A DNA stretch of 64,000 bases from Cycas panzhihuaensis (lineage: Eukaryota > Cycadophyta). Position 1 is the stretch's first letter. The number at the start of each line of letters is the position of its first letter. The stretch is taken from contig CM041465.1 in assembly GCA_023213395.1 (NCBI GenBank), positions 14,446,001 to 14,510,000 of the forward strand, written 5' to 3'. This document shows, piece by piece, positions 35,434-45,520 of the stretch. A model generated the notes under the pieces. It was not told where the DNA came from. It searched no databases and worked only from the letters and a program-made list of their open reading frames with translations. The position numbers and the translations under genes were made by a program.

Positions 35434-36289
35434 TCCCTCGGCGATCCCTTCACCTTGCTCCGAAATGAGCCTAAACTACCATCTTAGGTTGTCCCCATTC
35501 TTCCCAATCACGGGTAGAGTGGCAGTTTAAGATGGATCCTTCTTCCTCTTTTCGGTTCCTTCCGCAGAACCTGCGTTCCCGTATCCTCTCAGGGACCCTT
35601 ATGTCGTCTTGCTTGGGCATCCCCCAATCAGGAAGATGCTTGGGGGCATCGTCGCCCCCCTTTCCTACCCGCCATTTCCTTCGCATATCCCGCTATGCTC
35701 TCCTGTAGACATGTATGCCGCCCTACTCCCTAACCTCACACTTCTATGTCATCCCGCTCACGGCGTGTGTGTGTGCCCCTGTTAGGTGTGTGGTCATACA
35801 TGGGAGGGAACGTATGTACATATAACAAAATATCCACAACATAAAACACCTACAACACAACATAACATTCACAATACACAAAAATAAATATACATATCAT
35901 CCACATACAATACATCATACACAGCATCTCATATCCAAATGGGGTTCCAATCACCCCATGCATATATATATACATATCAAAAATCATGTCATCATACATC
36001 CTGGGAAGCCGGTGTCCTTGCAGGGGGGTACAATCATATGGTCCTATATGTGACCCCCTGGAGGCCCGTGCTTTCCCCTGTCAAACCTACATGTACATGT
36101 CCTACTGCTTCCCGCCTCACAGGGGTCTGCCTCCCGCCTCTATGATCCCTCTCCTGGGGACCACATGCCTCTGAGGCTCCTCCTGGGCCTCCGTGAGCTT
36201 CCTGCCTTGCTCTCCTCATCCCTAGGTCATCTCAGGGTTGCCGCCGCTGTGTGGGTCCATGTCTTGCTCCGGCTCGACCACGAGACCAT
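35434..36289. other. Element G post-integrase spacer
   Basis: No credible gene on the plus strand. 35810-35980 is a low-complexity A/C- and AT-rich stretch with many ACATA and CAACA words. On the minus strand this lies downstream of the antisense gene, where its 3' UTR and poly(A) region would be expected. No terminator called. Confidence 0.6.
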
Positions 36290-38013
36290 CTACGCTACTA
36301 GCTGATCGTATCTGGCCTGGATACGATCCCGCTCTCCCCGGAGTGCCTCCTCTATCACTCTGAGACGCTCAGTGAGCACTGCTAGCTGGGTTCTGCTCTC
36401 CTCATCTCCACCTGCACCACCCTATGCCTCCAGGGCCTGTACCCGTCCTCGCAGCTCATCCCACTTACGTCTCACATCATCCCTCTCCTGCTGCAGTCGT
36501 CCCTGGGATGTGACATGCTCTTGGGACTCTGCAGCCCATATGTCCCTCGCCCTCACCAATAGGGCGAACACCTCTCTGTGAGCTCCTGCCGCTCTAGGCT
36601 CATCACCTATCTGGATGGGCAGTTGCCCCTCTGCATACACCTGAGGGAATATCTCCCTCACCACAGCCTCCATCAGTCTCTTGATATCTGCTATACCTGC
36701 CAACGCAACACACCATGTGTCAGTCTATATCTCACCATATCATGATCAAACTAAACCAAACGTCTACCTGGATGCCAAATGACTCTGGAAAAGGTTAGGT
36801 CTCACCTGATGTGGCCGCCTGATCCTCCGGTCGCGCGGCATCCTCTCCTCTTGGCTCTCCGCCAGCTGCAGGTGCCTCGTCCTCGGGCACCTCCTCTGCC
36901 TGGGTCCCTCTCCTCGTGGGAGTGGACCCAGCTCTCGCCCCTGCGGATCCCATCATGATCCGTAGCCTGCGAGCCCTAGTTACGGGTCCTCTAACCTCAC
37001 CCTGTGCTCCTGACGGGCCTACCTCTCCTCTGGCAGCTCCGAATGGACCCTCTGCATGTCCTGCTATCCCTAAAGGACCTGCCTCCCCTGCAGGTCATGA
37101 CGGGTCGGACTCGCTATCTCCGTTGTCTCTACTATCTCCATCATCTTCGTCATCGCTGCTATCGTCGCCCGCGGGCACTCCTGCTCTGCCCGCCTCCTCG
37201 TCGCTATCCCACCTCACCGTCCTGTAGGGCTCAACTATGTAGTCTGGGAGGGTGAGGAGGTCTAGTGATGTGGCCTCCACCGATCGTCTGACATGGGCTC
37301 ATCCTCCGTCCCCTCGCCGAGTCTGCCACCGTGGACCATCGGGGCCTAATCCATGATAGGGTGTGGTCCCCACGGTGCCACCGCCAAGTGGTCAAGTACC
37401 CGATCTTTGTAATAGTGTGTTGTATGATAGCCCACCTCTGCTGGACGTCCTGATAGTATCCAGCTGCGTGACTGTGTTCGCCGCTATCGTACGCCAGCCC
37501 ATCCTCTCGCCGGCCGCGCGAAGTGCATCAATCCATCCCCCTGGGACCTCCCGATAGTTCTGTTTCTGGGAAATCTGGAACAGAATGCACAGTACAACTA
37601 ACTTCCTCACTCGAGGAATATCCGACATCAAAACTGTCTGGAGGGGTGCTCCCCTCCAATCCCACCTGTCAGCTCCTGTGAAGAACAGAGCTGCCTCCCT
37701 GTCTTTGCCTCGGTCTTTGGCGTCTCCCGAGTCTCACCGGCCTCCCCGTCACTGGAACTCCCAGTATCCGCCGGATATCCCTCAGCGTGACCGTCACATC
37801 CCCCACCTGTGGTAGGTGGAACGCATGTCTCCTCCTGTCCCAATAGGACACTATATCCACCAATAGCCTCTGGTCCGACGTGTATTGAGGTGTCTTGAGG
37901 GGCTTGTACAGGCCACACCTCTACAGTATGTCCCTATCCTCCGAAGTCGTCATCTCCATGTAACTCAGCATAGCCATACCGACGTTCTCACGGTTATCTA
38001 CCACGAGGACAGC
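36290..38013 (-). pseudogene. Antisense spliced gene in G: plant mobile domain plus coiled coil
   Basis: Minus-strand gene remnant in three parts. (1) Exon from 38013, after an acceptor-like TGTGAACAG, through one TAG at 37921-37923 to about 37738. It contains DQRLLVDIVSYWDRRRHAFH and VGDVTVTLRDIRRILGVPV, which I recognise as the start of a plant mobile domain (known from host genes of the MAIN/MAIL type and from transposons). (2) 37631-37392, basic/hydrophobic (RKLVVLCILFQISQ), in a shifted frame. (3) 37280-36290: an acidic run (GDDSSDDEDDGDS), a Gly/Pro/Glu-rich linker with one TGA, a 109-bp intron at 36697-36805 (GTGAGACC...TTGGCAG) that joins in frame, then a coiled coil (RLQQERDDVRRKWDELRGRV, LTERLRVIEEALRGERDRIQ) with one TAG. 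A second possible intron is 37676-37737. Function unknown. Confidence 0.72.
36697..36805 (-). other. Intron of the antisense gene (109 bp)
   Basis: On the minus strand the donor is ATCAG/GTGAGACC and the acceptor TTGCGTTGGCAG/GTATAGC. Exons join in frame (GlnAlaAlaThrSer-Gly-IleAlaAsp) and the unspliced frame would be disrupted. This is the best evidence that the minus strand was once expressed as mRNA. Confidence 0.7.
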
Positions 38014-38144
38014 CTGTTCACACCAAAAACAACTCAAGTCAGTCTCATGTTGGCTATTATCACCTCTCTCTCTCTCAAATCTCTCTGCACGAGATTTGGG
38101 GCCCTTTGGCCTCGTGTCTATTTTTACGCCTTCCGCCAGACCAC

Positions 38145-38308
38145 GCCAAACTTAGCGATCGCTAAGTTTGGCATGGGTCCGTGGCGATCCGGGGCCCGCC
38201 AGAATGATCGCGCAAGACGCGATCATTACCACGCAGACGAGCGGCGACCCTCCAAAGGGGTTTTCGCCCAAAACAAAAAATCTTCCGGTGGACCTCAGGC
38301 CCACCGGA
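38145..38308. repeat. Cluster of three perfect hairpins in G
   Basis: First, 38145-38172, a 28-bp perfect palindrome with half GCCAAACTTAGCGA. Second, 38203-38227, arms AATGATCGCG and CGCGATCATT around a 5-base loop. Third, 38284-38308, arms TCCGGTGG and CCACCGGA around a 9-base loop. They lie 130-300 bp upstream of the first exon seen for the antisense gene and downstream of integrase. Role unknown. Confidence 0.9.
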
Positions 38309-39958
38309 CCGAGCTCCTAATGCCTGTGTCCCCGCCTCTTTCTGGCTCTGATTCGGATCCCGAGAAGCCTTCCGTTGCCCATAAGGGGCACTAATACTAC
38401 GCAAAAAATTACTTTAAAAGCTTAAAAACTTTCAAACTTTGAACTTTGAGATGGGCTAGGTTTAGTGACATCCACTCACTGGATCCGTCTCGCCATCGCC
38501 ATGTCGTCGTCTTGGCTCTCTCTACTCTCCGATCCGATGGTCAGATCTCCCTCGACGTGCCTCTAAAGTTGGGTGGCGCTCCGCTGCGTAAGGAAATGGC
38601 TCTGGTTTCGTACGAGAGCTAGTGAAAATGAATCCATTTTCCCGTTGGTTTCCTTATATAAAGTGGGCCCCAACGGCACTTCCTCTTTTTGGCCTCGCTA
38701 CCATCGGGACCGCCTCGTTGCCGACATTACCTTTGCCTCCGGCCTCGTCAATTGTGCTTTATCGATGCCCTTTTTGCCGCCTTGTGAGGGCATTTATGGT
38801 GCCTCGTTATCGCACTTTTGCAGGCCCTTCGCACGTTTGAGCACTACTCCGTGCACGAGTTTATACTCGTTTGGCTCGTTTCGTTGCCCTGGACTCATTT
38901 CCGCGGCCTTTTTTCGCTGTTGGGGTCCCCAAAGGGAATGCCCCCCCCGCCTGGGGGCATGTTTCGCTTTCTAAAGCGACCTTTTGGTGCCCCGGGAGGC
39001 TTTTCCTTCCGACCACTCTCTGCTAGTGATCGGATGGCTTGTTCTCGCCCTGGGTAACCTCATTACTAGGTCCTCCTACACTTCATGGCCATTTTCTGCT
39101 TGATTTTTTTGAGTGTTGCTTTTATCACCCATCGATTGCTTGGATTTTGTGTCACCGATGTCTGTCTACATCTTTACCGACGGCTGCGGTAATCTGGACC
39201 TTCTGCATTGCGTGGATCCTCCATGACCCTTCCGACATGATCTCCTCCGCTCGATCTTCCTCCCGAGAGGCTACCAACAACGGCCGAGTATACAAGTGTA
39301 TCAAGCCCCATCGATGCTCTCCATTTCCATCACGGATCCATTATTTTGCTTTGCGACTCTCAAGTTGTGGTGTCTCATCTCACCCAAGTTTACCAGGTGC
39401 GATGCCCTCACTTGAGGACTCTTGCTTCTGCTGCCAGATCTCTCCTGGCCTGTTTTTCTTCCATTGATATCTAGCATATCCATTGGGCCCTCAACGTTGA
39501 GGCAGATGGCCTCGTTCGCCTCATCCTTGAGCGCCGCCTCCCTTCACGGGCCGTCCCGAGGTTTGCTGGCCTTCCGTCGCCCAAGCCCTGTGCTTTGTCA
39601 CTTTGCTTCGTGATCCGCTCGCACCTCCGAAACTGGGTTACTAATGAGGTAAAACTATGGTACCCACTATTCGTTCTTTATTTAGCTATGCATGTTCCTT
39701 TGCATTCTTTGTGGTGGGGGCAGCCCCCTCACCTGTCTCATTCTTCCAGTCGGTTTCCAGGTGGCCCATAGGCAGCCCCTATGTTGTCTCCACCGCCGCT
39801 TTTGTATCCACGCGTCCCGCCACGACACTCGCCGGCACCCTTGCCTACTGTTGTGATCTTGATTGATATATCTATACACATGTGCTACTGATAGTTGTGT
39901 TGCCAGCATTCGCCATCACACCAGGCTTCCGAGCGGTGAGGCTCTGCTGCCAAGGCGG
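38309..39958. other. Element G region before the 3' LTR
   Basis: No domain recognised on either strand. Open frames on the plus strand (38573-38974, 39039-39467) have no recognisable motif. A TATATAA at 38653-38660 could serve either strand, and the promoter of the antisense gene would be expected hereabouts. No convincing polypurine tract adjoins 39959; the nearest G-rich run is around 39713-39722. Confidence 0.55.
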
Positions 39959-42534
39959 TGTTTCACCACGGAATGGATACGGAGTCACCGACTCAGGTAA
40001 GTGTAGGTACGTCTCTCGCATTATCATCGCTTTCTTTTATTGGGTGTTTGCTTGCGTATCTGCATGTGTATGACTTTGTGGGCGACCTTGTAGTTGTCCA
40101 CACTTATTTTTAGCCTATGACGACTATAGCAGGGGCACACTCCCAGCGAGTGTGGCACCCTGGTGACCACATTACTTCCCGCATCTGCCCTCCTCGCTCC
40201 AGGATCCACTAGGCTTGCGCCACCTCCGCCCGTGTGATGACTCATCATCGTTTGGTTAGCTTGCCACCCCGTTTGAGTCCTATTTTTGCTCCCTTGGACC
40301 CGTTTGTTGGCTTGTGTACCCCCCGGGTAGATGTTTTAATCCCCTTTTTGCCCTTTCGGTCATCTGCCCCCAGCCTGGACTGGTTGGTGGGCCCCATTTT
40401 TGGCTCTAGGTGCGTACCGCTAGATTTTTTGCAGGTCAATATCCGTGATCATGAAATTCCCGGTGGTACGACTGTCTCAGGTTGTTTTTAAAAATCCGTC
40501 GTGGCAATTTCGCATTTATTGCGAAACTGCCACATGGCTCGGGCCTTATTTCTCTTCCAGCCGTGCCCTAATTGCACGCTTTAGGGTTTTGCTTGAGTAC
40601 TTAAGCCCTTTTTGGCTCATTTTCAAGGATCTTTTTTTTGCTCACTTTTGGAATTGCTCTCAAGGAAACACTCTTCTGCTCTGCTCTTCTCTGTTGTTTG
40701 CTGCTGCAACTAGACCTGCACCATTCATACAGCGCCTAGCTCTCCTTTGGCGTGGCTGAGACATTCTCCCAGCCCCTCAAACGCCTTGGAGAGGGCTCCT
40801 TTGAAGTGGTTTCCAGCTGGTCTTCGCCTGTGCATCCATAAGTGCCCCAAGTGCGTGTGTCTCCCATCACATCTCCGTAGTGGTCTTAAACCCCGCCTAC
40901 TTCGCACTGGCCGATTCCCGAGCCCCTCTTCATCGCTTTGCTCGGCCGAGGCAAACCCCTTGCCTCCCCTTTCGTGTATTCCTTGTTTTATATTTGTTTT
41001 CTTGTGATATTTATGCTTCAGCTTGTTTGCTCTTGCTTGTTGCTTGAGAGTTGGTTTTCCTCCCTTTGAGGACCTGCTATACCACTCTTCTCGTGCTTCT
41101 TACTGCGTTGCCGCTCAAGGCGTGTTGAGGGGTGGCATAGGTTTTGGAGAGGAGCTGGGTGGATTCCGTACCACCTTCCACGCTCTCTAAGCTGCTCTAA
41201 GCCCTCCAAAGCCTCCCTCTCGCCCCGTGCTACCCTTGGCTTGCAAACAAGGGTTTGGAGGCTCCCTTTGGTTGCCCAAACCATTTGTCAAGTTGCGCTA
41301 CTGATTTGGGGCCTTTTACTCAGGTTTGGGCATCACCCATAAGTCCCAACCATTGGTTTTTGCTTCACCTTTTCTTCCCAGTCGCCCGGTTTGCTCCTCA
41401 TAGCATCCTAGTCCGCCGTGGGTTCCCTTGGGCCTCTCCTTGCCCTTTTTGCTGCCATTTTCCAGCCCTTGCTCTTGACTTTCTCCTCGCTGCCTCGTGG
41501 CTCTTGAGGGGAGGTTAGGGCATCATTTGTGGGAGGTAGGCCACTCCAAGGCTTACCCAATCATCTACTTTCACTTTGGTCACTTTCTTTTGGTACTTTC
41601 ATTGTTGGATTAGCACTAACGCATGTATATTCCGATTCTCGTTTATGTTATTTAGGCATATATTGTTAGAGTTTTTGTGTTGCATGTTAGTGCTCTCCCT
41701 TCAGGAAGAGAGAGAGATCGCTATTGCTTGCAGGTATTTGGGAAGCGTGGAGAACGTCGCCTGTTGGCCTCCCTACCGGTAAGCACTTTTGTATGCGTTA
41801 TGTTTTTATGCTGCTTCATTTATTAGTTGGTGCTTCCTTTCTTTCTTGGCATCGCATTTGATTTTCTGGGGAAGGTAAGGAAGCCCCCCTCTTTTGCCCG
41901 TCGCAATATCTCGCATCCAGTACGTCGCGCGAAGTGGTTGGGTGCTCCTCGCGAAGGCTTCTTCATCACGCACGCCCTCGGCCCAGGTGCACGTTCCGTT
42001 CCCCTTCGCTACCTCCTTTCCACCTTTTATTTTTCTTGTAGTAACTAGCACATTGAAAGATAAAAAGGGAAAATTGGTTTGGTACTTGTTTGCGATTCGT
42101 TTGTCTTGTTACATGTATCTTTACCATTCGTAGGAAAGATTGTAGGAGCCCTCTTCTCCCCTACCTTTCCTTCTCTCTCCTTAACCACACAAGTGCCTTG
42201 CTTTTGCATCTTTCGTGCAGGTTAGGTTGTGTAGGCATACTCTTGGCCTATCTCCATTAGGTCCTCTCTCTCTCCCTTTTGGCCACCCAAGGGTGGGAGG
42301 GTCCTACTCCTAGGTCAATCCAGGTTTGCCCCACGCACCTTCACCCCTTATTCGAAGCGGTGAAGGGTCACCCGATAGTAGCCATACTCCATTGCAGATC
42401 CTGAACTCGCGCTCCGGTGCACGGGGCGCTCTGCGCGATAGTTACTCACCTTTTAGGTTCCACCTTCTATCATTTCACCACTCACTCTCCCCTATACCTA
42501 TCAGTTAGGTAGTTATCCCGTAGCAGCACATCCA
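39959..42534 (+). repeat. Element G 3' LTR (2576 bp)
   Basis: Starts TGTTTCACCACGGAATGG and ends GCACATCCA, followed by the duplication GAACC. Its first 18 bases are slightly rearranged against the 5' LTR (TATTTCCCAGCTTCTGGGAA), after which both run nearly identically. Confidence 0.94.
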
Positions 42535-42539
42535 GAACC

Positions 42540-42960
42540 CAATTCAGAGTTTAAACTATATGTATACACAGACTCAAACTTTACTAGAGATAAAGACACA
42601 GGGAGATAACCTAGAGAAGAAGGTTGTTGATTCAACTATTGAAGTTGAATATATTATTGCTTCTGAGACCAGTCAGGAGGTGACATGGCTTAAGAAATTA
42701 TTGAAAACATTGAATATCACCTAAACAAGTCCTATTAGCCTTCATGTGGATAATCAATTAATAATCCACATGGCAAAAAATCATATATTTCATGATCATA
42801 CCAAACACATAAGTATAAAAGTCGATAGGATTTGAAAACTAGTTTATGACAACATAATTCAATTAGAGTACTACCCCATAGTATATCAAGTGACCGATAT
42901 CTTCACTAAACCGCTATAAAGGGTGAAGTTTGAATAGTTCCATAGGCAGCTCGGCCTTTA
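42540..42960 (+). pseudogene. Element E RNase H, C-terminal part
   Basis: Continues E after G. VYTDSNFTRDKDTGR matches the RNase H start in D; next a gap of roughly 50 bases relative to D removes the TSGYVTFLG block; then VVDSTIEVEYIIASETSQEV, a VDNQLIIHMAKN block and a DIFTKPL end. The two sides of G join in the same place in the D protein, confirming that 25004-26068 and this piece were one gene. Confidence 0.85.
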
Positions 42961-43384
42961 GGTCTCCATCTCTAACTGATGAGAGTAGATGACAATAGGA
43001 TCATTATACTCTATTCCATTCGTGAAAACCCCTTATGGGCATGAAAGAATAAGAGTAAGTCTCTACTCTATCCTATTTGTGAAAATTCCTTATGAGTATG
43101 AAAGGATAAGGATTGTATTAGTCTTAGAAAATTAAAACTAATGAAAACTCGAAAGGGCATAGGGGATGAACAAATGGTATATGGAGACTTAGTAGATCAA
43201 GTTGCACATTTAAGCTACTTGGCTATTAGGCTACATCAAGAGCCACCTAAATCTTAGAAAGTTCATGGGTTTTTATTTCCCATGAGGGTTTTCCCATAAA
43301 AGTGTTAATATAATAATGAGGCTTAAATGAAGACCTCGTAGAATAGATTTTATCATAATGATCTTTTACCATTAAAAGGGGGAT
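42961..43384 (+). other. Element E 3' UTR and polypurine tract
   Basis: Non-coding. Two imperfect copies of the GTGAAAAcccCTTATGGGCATG-type unit lie at about 43020-43115, as in D and K. The polypurine tract AAAAGGGGGAT (43374-43384) adjoins the LTR. Confidence 0.75.
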
Positions 43385-43683
43385 TGATGGATGTTAATAC
43401 ATCAAATTCATTAGATTAATTATATGGAGGTGACTTTAGGTTAGCTAAGTCACATAGTTAAATATAATTTTATTTATATTTAAGTGTAATCTTAGGATCA
43501 TATCATTAGATAGGAAACTCCTTTGGAAACCCTAATGTACATCTGTTGTTATATAAGGCTGAATGTGAAAGGGAGAGTCATAATTCTCACCTCTCATTTT
43601 TTCTCTCAATCTTGTTCTCTCTATTTTGTTCTTATTATGTGTCATTGCTTTAGTGTAGTAGAGTGTGGCCACTAGATCCTTCA
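43385..43683 (+). repeat. Element E 3' LTR (299 bp)
   Basis: Starts TGATGGATGTTAATAC and ends AGATCCTTCA. It resembles the D LTR only in patches (near the start, the TTAATTAT region, and the TCTCACCTC/TTTCACCTCC region and end), so E and D are different subfamilies. Its partner is off-window. Confidence 0.82.
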
Positions 43684-44320
43684 CCTAACAGGTAATTGTC
43701 TTCATAGATTTTAGGAGCACCAACAATTTTATTAATCAGAAACTTACTGAAGAACTCAACTGTTTTCTATATCCTATAAAAAAAATTTAGGTTATGGTGA
43801 CTAATGGAGGGACACTCTCTTATGGGCAAAAATTCCACAACATCAAGTTATAAATGGGTCACTATCACCTCTCTACGTCCATGCATATCATTCTTATTGG
43901 AGGAGTCGATGTTATACTAGGGGTACAATGGCTTAAACCACTAAGGACCATTCAACTAATATGTAAGACCTCTTCATCTGATTTATTCGAAAGGAATTGA
44001 CTATCAATTGAATTGGATCATTCCTCCTATAACCCAAATTATCAGCTCACACCATATAGAGAGGCTCATTAAAAAGGGTGGTACAGGAATCATTACCAAA
44101 TGTTATGCTCTAGAAGATCAGGAACTTCCAACATAAGGGGATATTCCCCAAGATGATGGTATACCAAATGACTTAAAATTAGTAATTCACTACCACAACC
44201 AAGTCTTTTAGGATATTCCTCAAGGTCTGCCCCTAGTATGTGACCAAGATCATAGTATTGACCTAGTAGCTGGAAGCAATCCTCCTTGTATTCGACCATA
44301 CTAGTACCCCTACTAGCAAA
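43684..44320 (+). pseudogene. Element H protease remnant
   Basis: Reads VFIDFRSTNNFINQKLTEEL, the plant gypsy protease start in which D-S-G-S-T has become D-F-R-S-T. Next comes a KFHNIKL segment and then IILIGGVDVILGVQWLKPL, matching the usual 'DVILGxQWL' protease end (about 43890-43945). The remainder to 44320 is a decayed linker. Confidence 0.8.
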
Positions 44321-45520
44321 ATAATAAAATTGAATGACTAGTTCAAGAACTCCTTAATGTTGGTACTATTAGGAAAAGTAAAAGTACTTATTTTGCTCTA
44401 ATGATTTTAGTGAGAAAAAAGATTGCTTATTTTGCATGTATATAAACTACCACGAGCTCATTAAGATAACCATCAAGGATAAATTTCCTATATTAGTCAT
44501 TGATAAACTCTTGGATGAATTCCATGGAGAAACATTCTTCACATCATTGGAATTGTAATCAGGATACCATTAAATTAAGATCAAGGTAGAGGATATTTAT
44601 AAAACTACATTTCATACATATGAAGGACATTATGAATTTTTTTTTGGCTTGACTAATGCCCCATCCACCTTTCAAGGACTCATGAACAAACTCTTCCAAC
44701 CTTACTTAAAGAAGTTCATGTTAGTCTTTTTTTATGACATTCCAATCTTCAATCATACATGGGAAGACCATCTTCAACATGTTGATAAGGTATTACAAGT
44801 GCTTGCAGATAACAAACTTTATGCCAAAAAAATAAAATGTCAATTTAAGCAAATATAAATAGAATATTTGGGTCATATTATCTCTTAAGAAGGAGTCAAG
44901 GTGAATCTTAAGAAAATTACAGTTATCACGAATTAGCCTAAACCCAAAAACATCAAGGTCCTTCATGGACTCTTAGGAATCGTAGGGTATTATCAAAAGT
45001 TTGTTCAGGGTTATACAAGGATTGCTTCCCCTTTAATCAACTTGTTAAAAAAATATTCTTTTCATTGGAATGATAAGGCCTTTGAAGTATTTGAACACCT
45101 AAAGGTGGCTTTAATTACCATAACAATCCTCACAACACCAGACTTTACAAAGACCTTCACCATTGAATATGATACATTGGGGCAAGGTATTGAAGAAGTC
45201 TTAATGTAAGAAGGGAAACCTTTAGCCTTTGAAAGTTGTCAACATACATCCAAGGAATAAGTCAAATCCACCTATGAGAAGGAGATGTTAGCAATTCTCC
45301 ATGTAGTTAGGAAATGACGATAATATTTATTGGGAACATATTTCTAAATTAAAGTAGACCATGATAACTTAAAATATTTCCTAGCTCAAAGGATGATATC
45401 TGAGGAACAATAAAAATAGGTCACCAAAATGCAAGCTTTTGAATTTGAAATCATATATAAAAAAAGCAAGGATAATATAGTTGTTGATGCTTTGTCTCGT
45501 AAGGAAGAAGGCTCTACACT
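44321..45520 (+). pseudogene. Element H reverse transcriptase and RNase H
   Basis: Blocks: YHELIKITIKDKFPILVIDK, ELHG/EFHGETFFTSLEL, HYEFFFGLTNAPSTFQGLMN, then the catalytic box area VFFYDIPIF at 44720-44750, where YxDD reads FYDI (second aspartate lost). This is followed by HVDKVLQVLADNKLYAKKIK, a YLGHIIS block and a GIVGYYQKFVQGYTRIASPL connection domain. RNase H remnants: FTIEYDTLGQGIEEVLM, KEMLAILHVVRK and KSKDNIVVDALSRKEE at about 45460-45505. A short TA repeat lies further on at 45668-45690. Confidence 0.85.

Larger units (their letters stand above)
26069..42534 (+). mobile_element. Element G: 16.5-kb Ogre/Tat-like gypsy retrotransposon carrying an antisense gene
   Basis: Complete element with LTRs of 2567 and 2576 bp, gag, protease, RT, RNase H, integrase (gypsy order) and about 4.5 kb between integrase and the 3' LTR. 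The exact target duplication is GAACC (26064-26068 and 42535-42539). Base composition is visibly more GC-rich than the surrounding AT-rich copias. Assignment to the Ogre/Tat side of non-chromoviral gypsy rests on integrase without a chromodomain, the RT/protease style and the extra 3' region. The two LTRs are very similar over long runs, so G looks younger than E. Frames are nevertheless broken in several places. Confidence 0.95.
1978..43683 (+). mobile_element. Element E: Ty1/copia host element, split by five insertions (composite span)
   Basis: Visible E pieces are 1978-3597 (leader), 8941-11564 (gag, protease, integrase), 16934-17429 (linker), 25004-26068 (RT) and 42540-43683 (RNase H end, 3' UTR, LTR). 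Read in order they rebuild one plus-strand copia that parallels the relative D from its leader to its 3' LTR. The interruptions are A2, B, D and G, each with a matching 5-bp duplication (A2 with one mismatch), and A at the left. The 5' LTR, primer site and first leader bases should lie left of A, off-window. E in turn interrupts the chromovirus H at 43684. E is heavily decayed, with many stops and a mutated RT active site, which fits its being the older target. Confidence 0.87.

Noticed and set aside
36372-37557. Plus-strand ORFs opposite the antisense gene
   Set aside because: They are shadows of the GC-rich minus-strand exons; no motif, and the intron and PMD evidence favours the minus strand.
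37676-37737. Possible second intron of the antisense gene (62 bp)
   Set aside because: Donor and acceptor look fair, but the join does not restore the downstream frame and the length is short for a plant intron; left as a possibility only.
38573-39467. Plus-strand ORFs between the hairpin cluster and the G 3' LTR
   Set aside because: No recognisable motif; not supported beyond being open.
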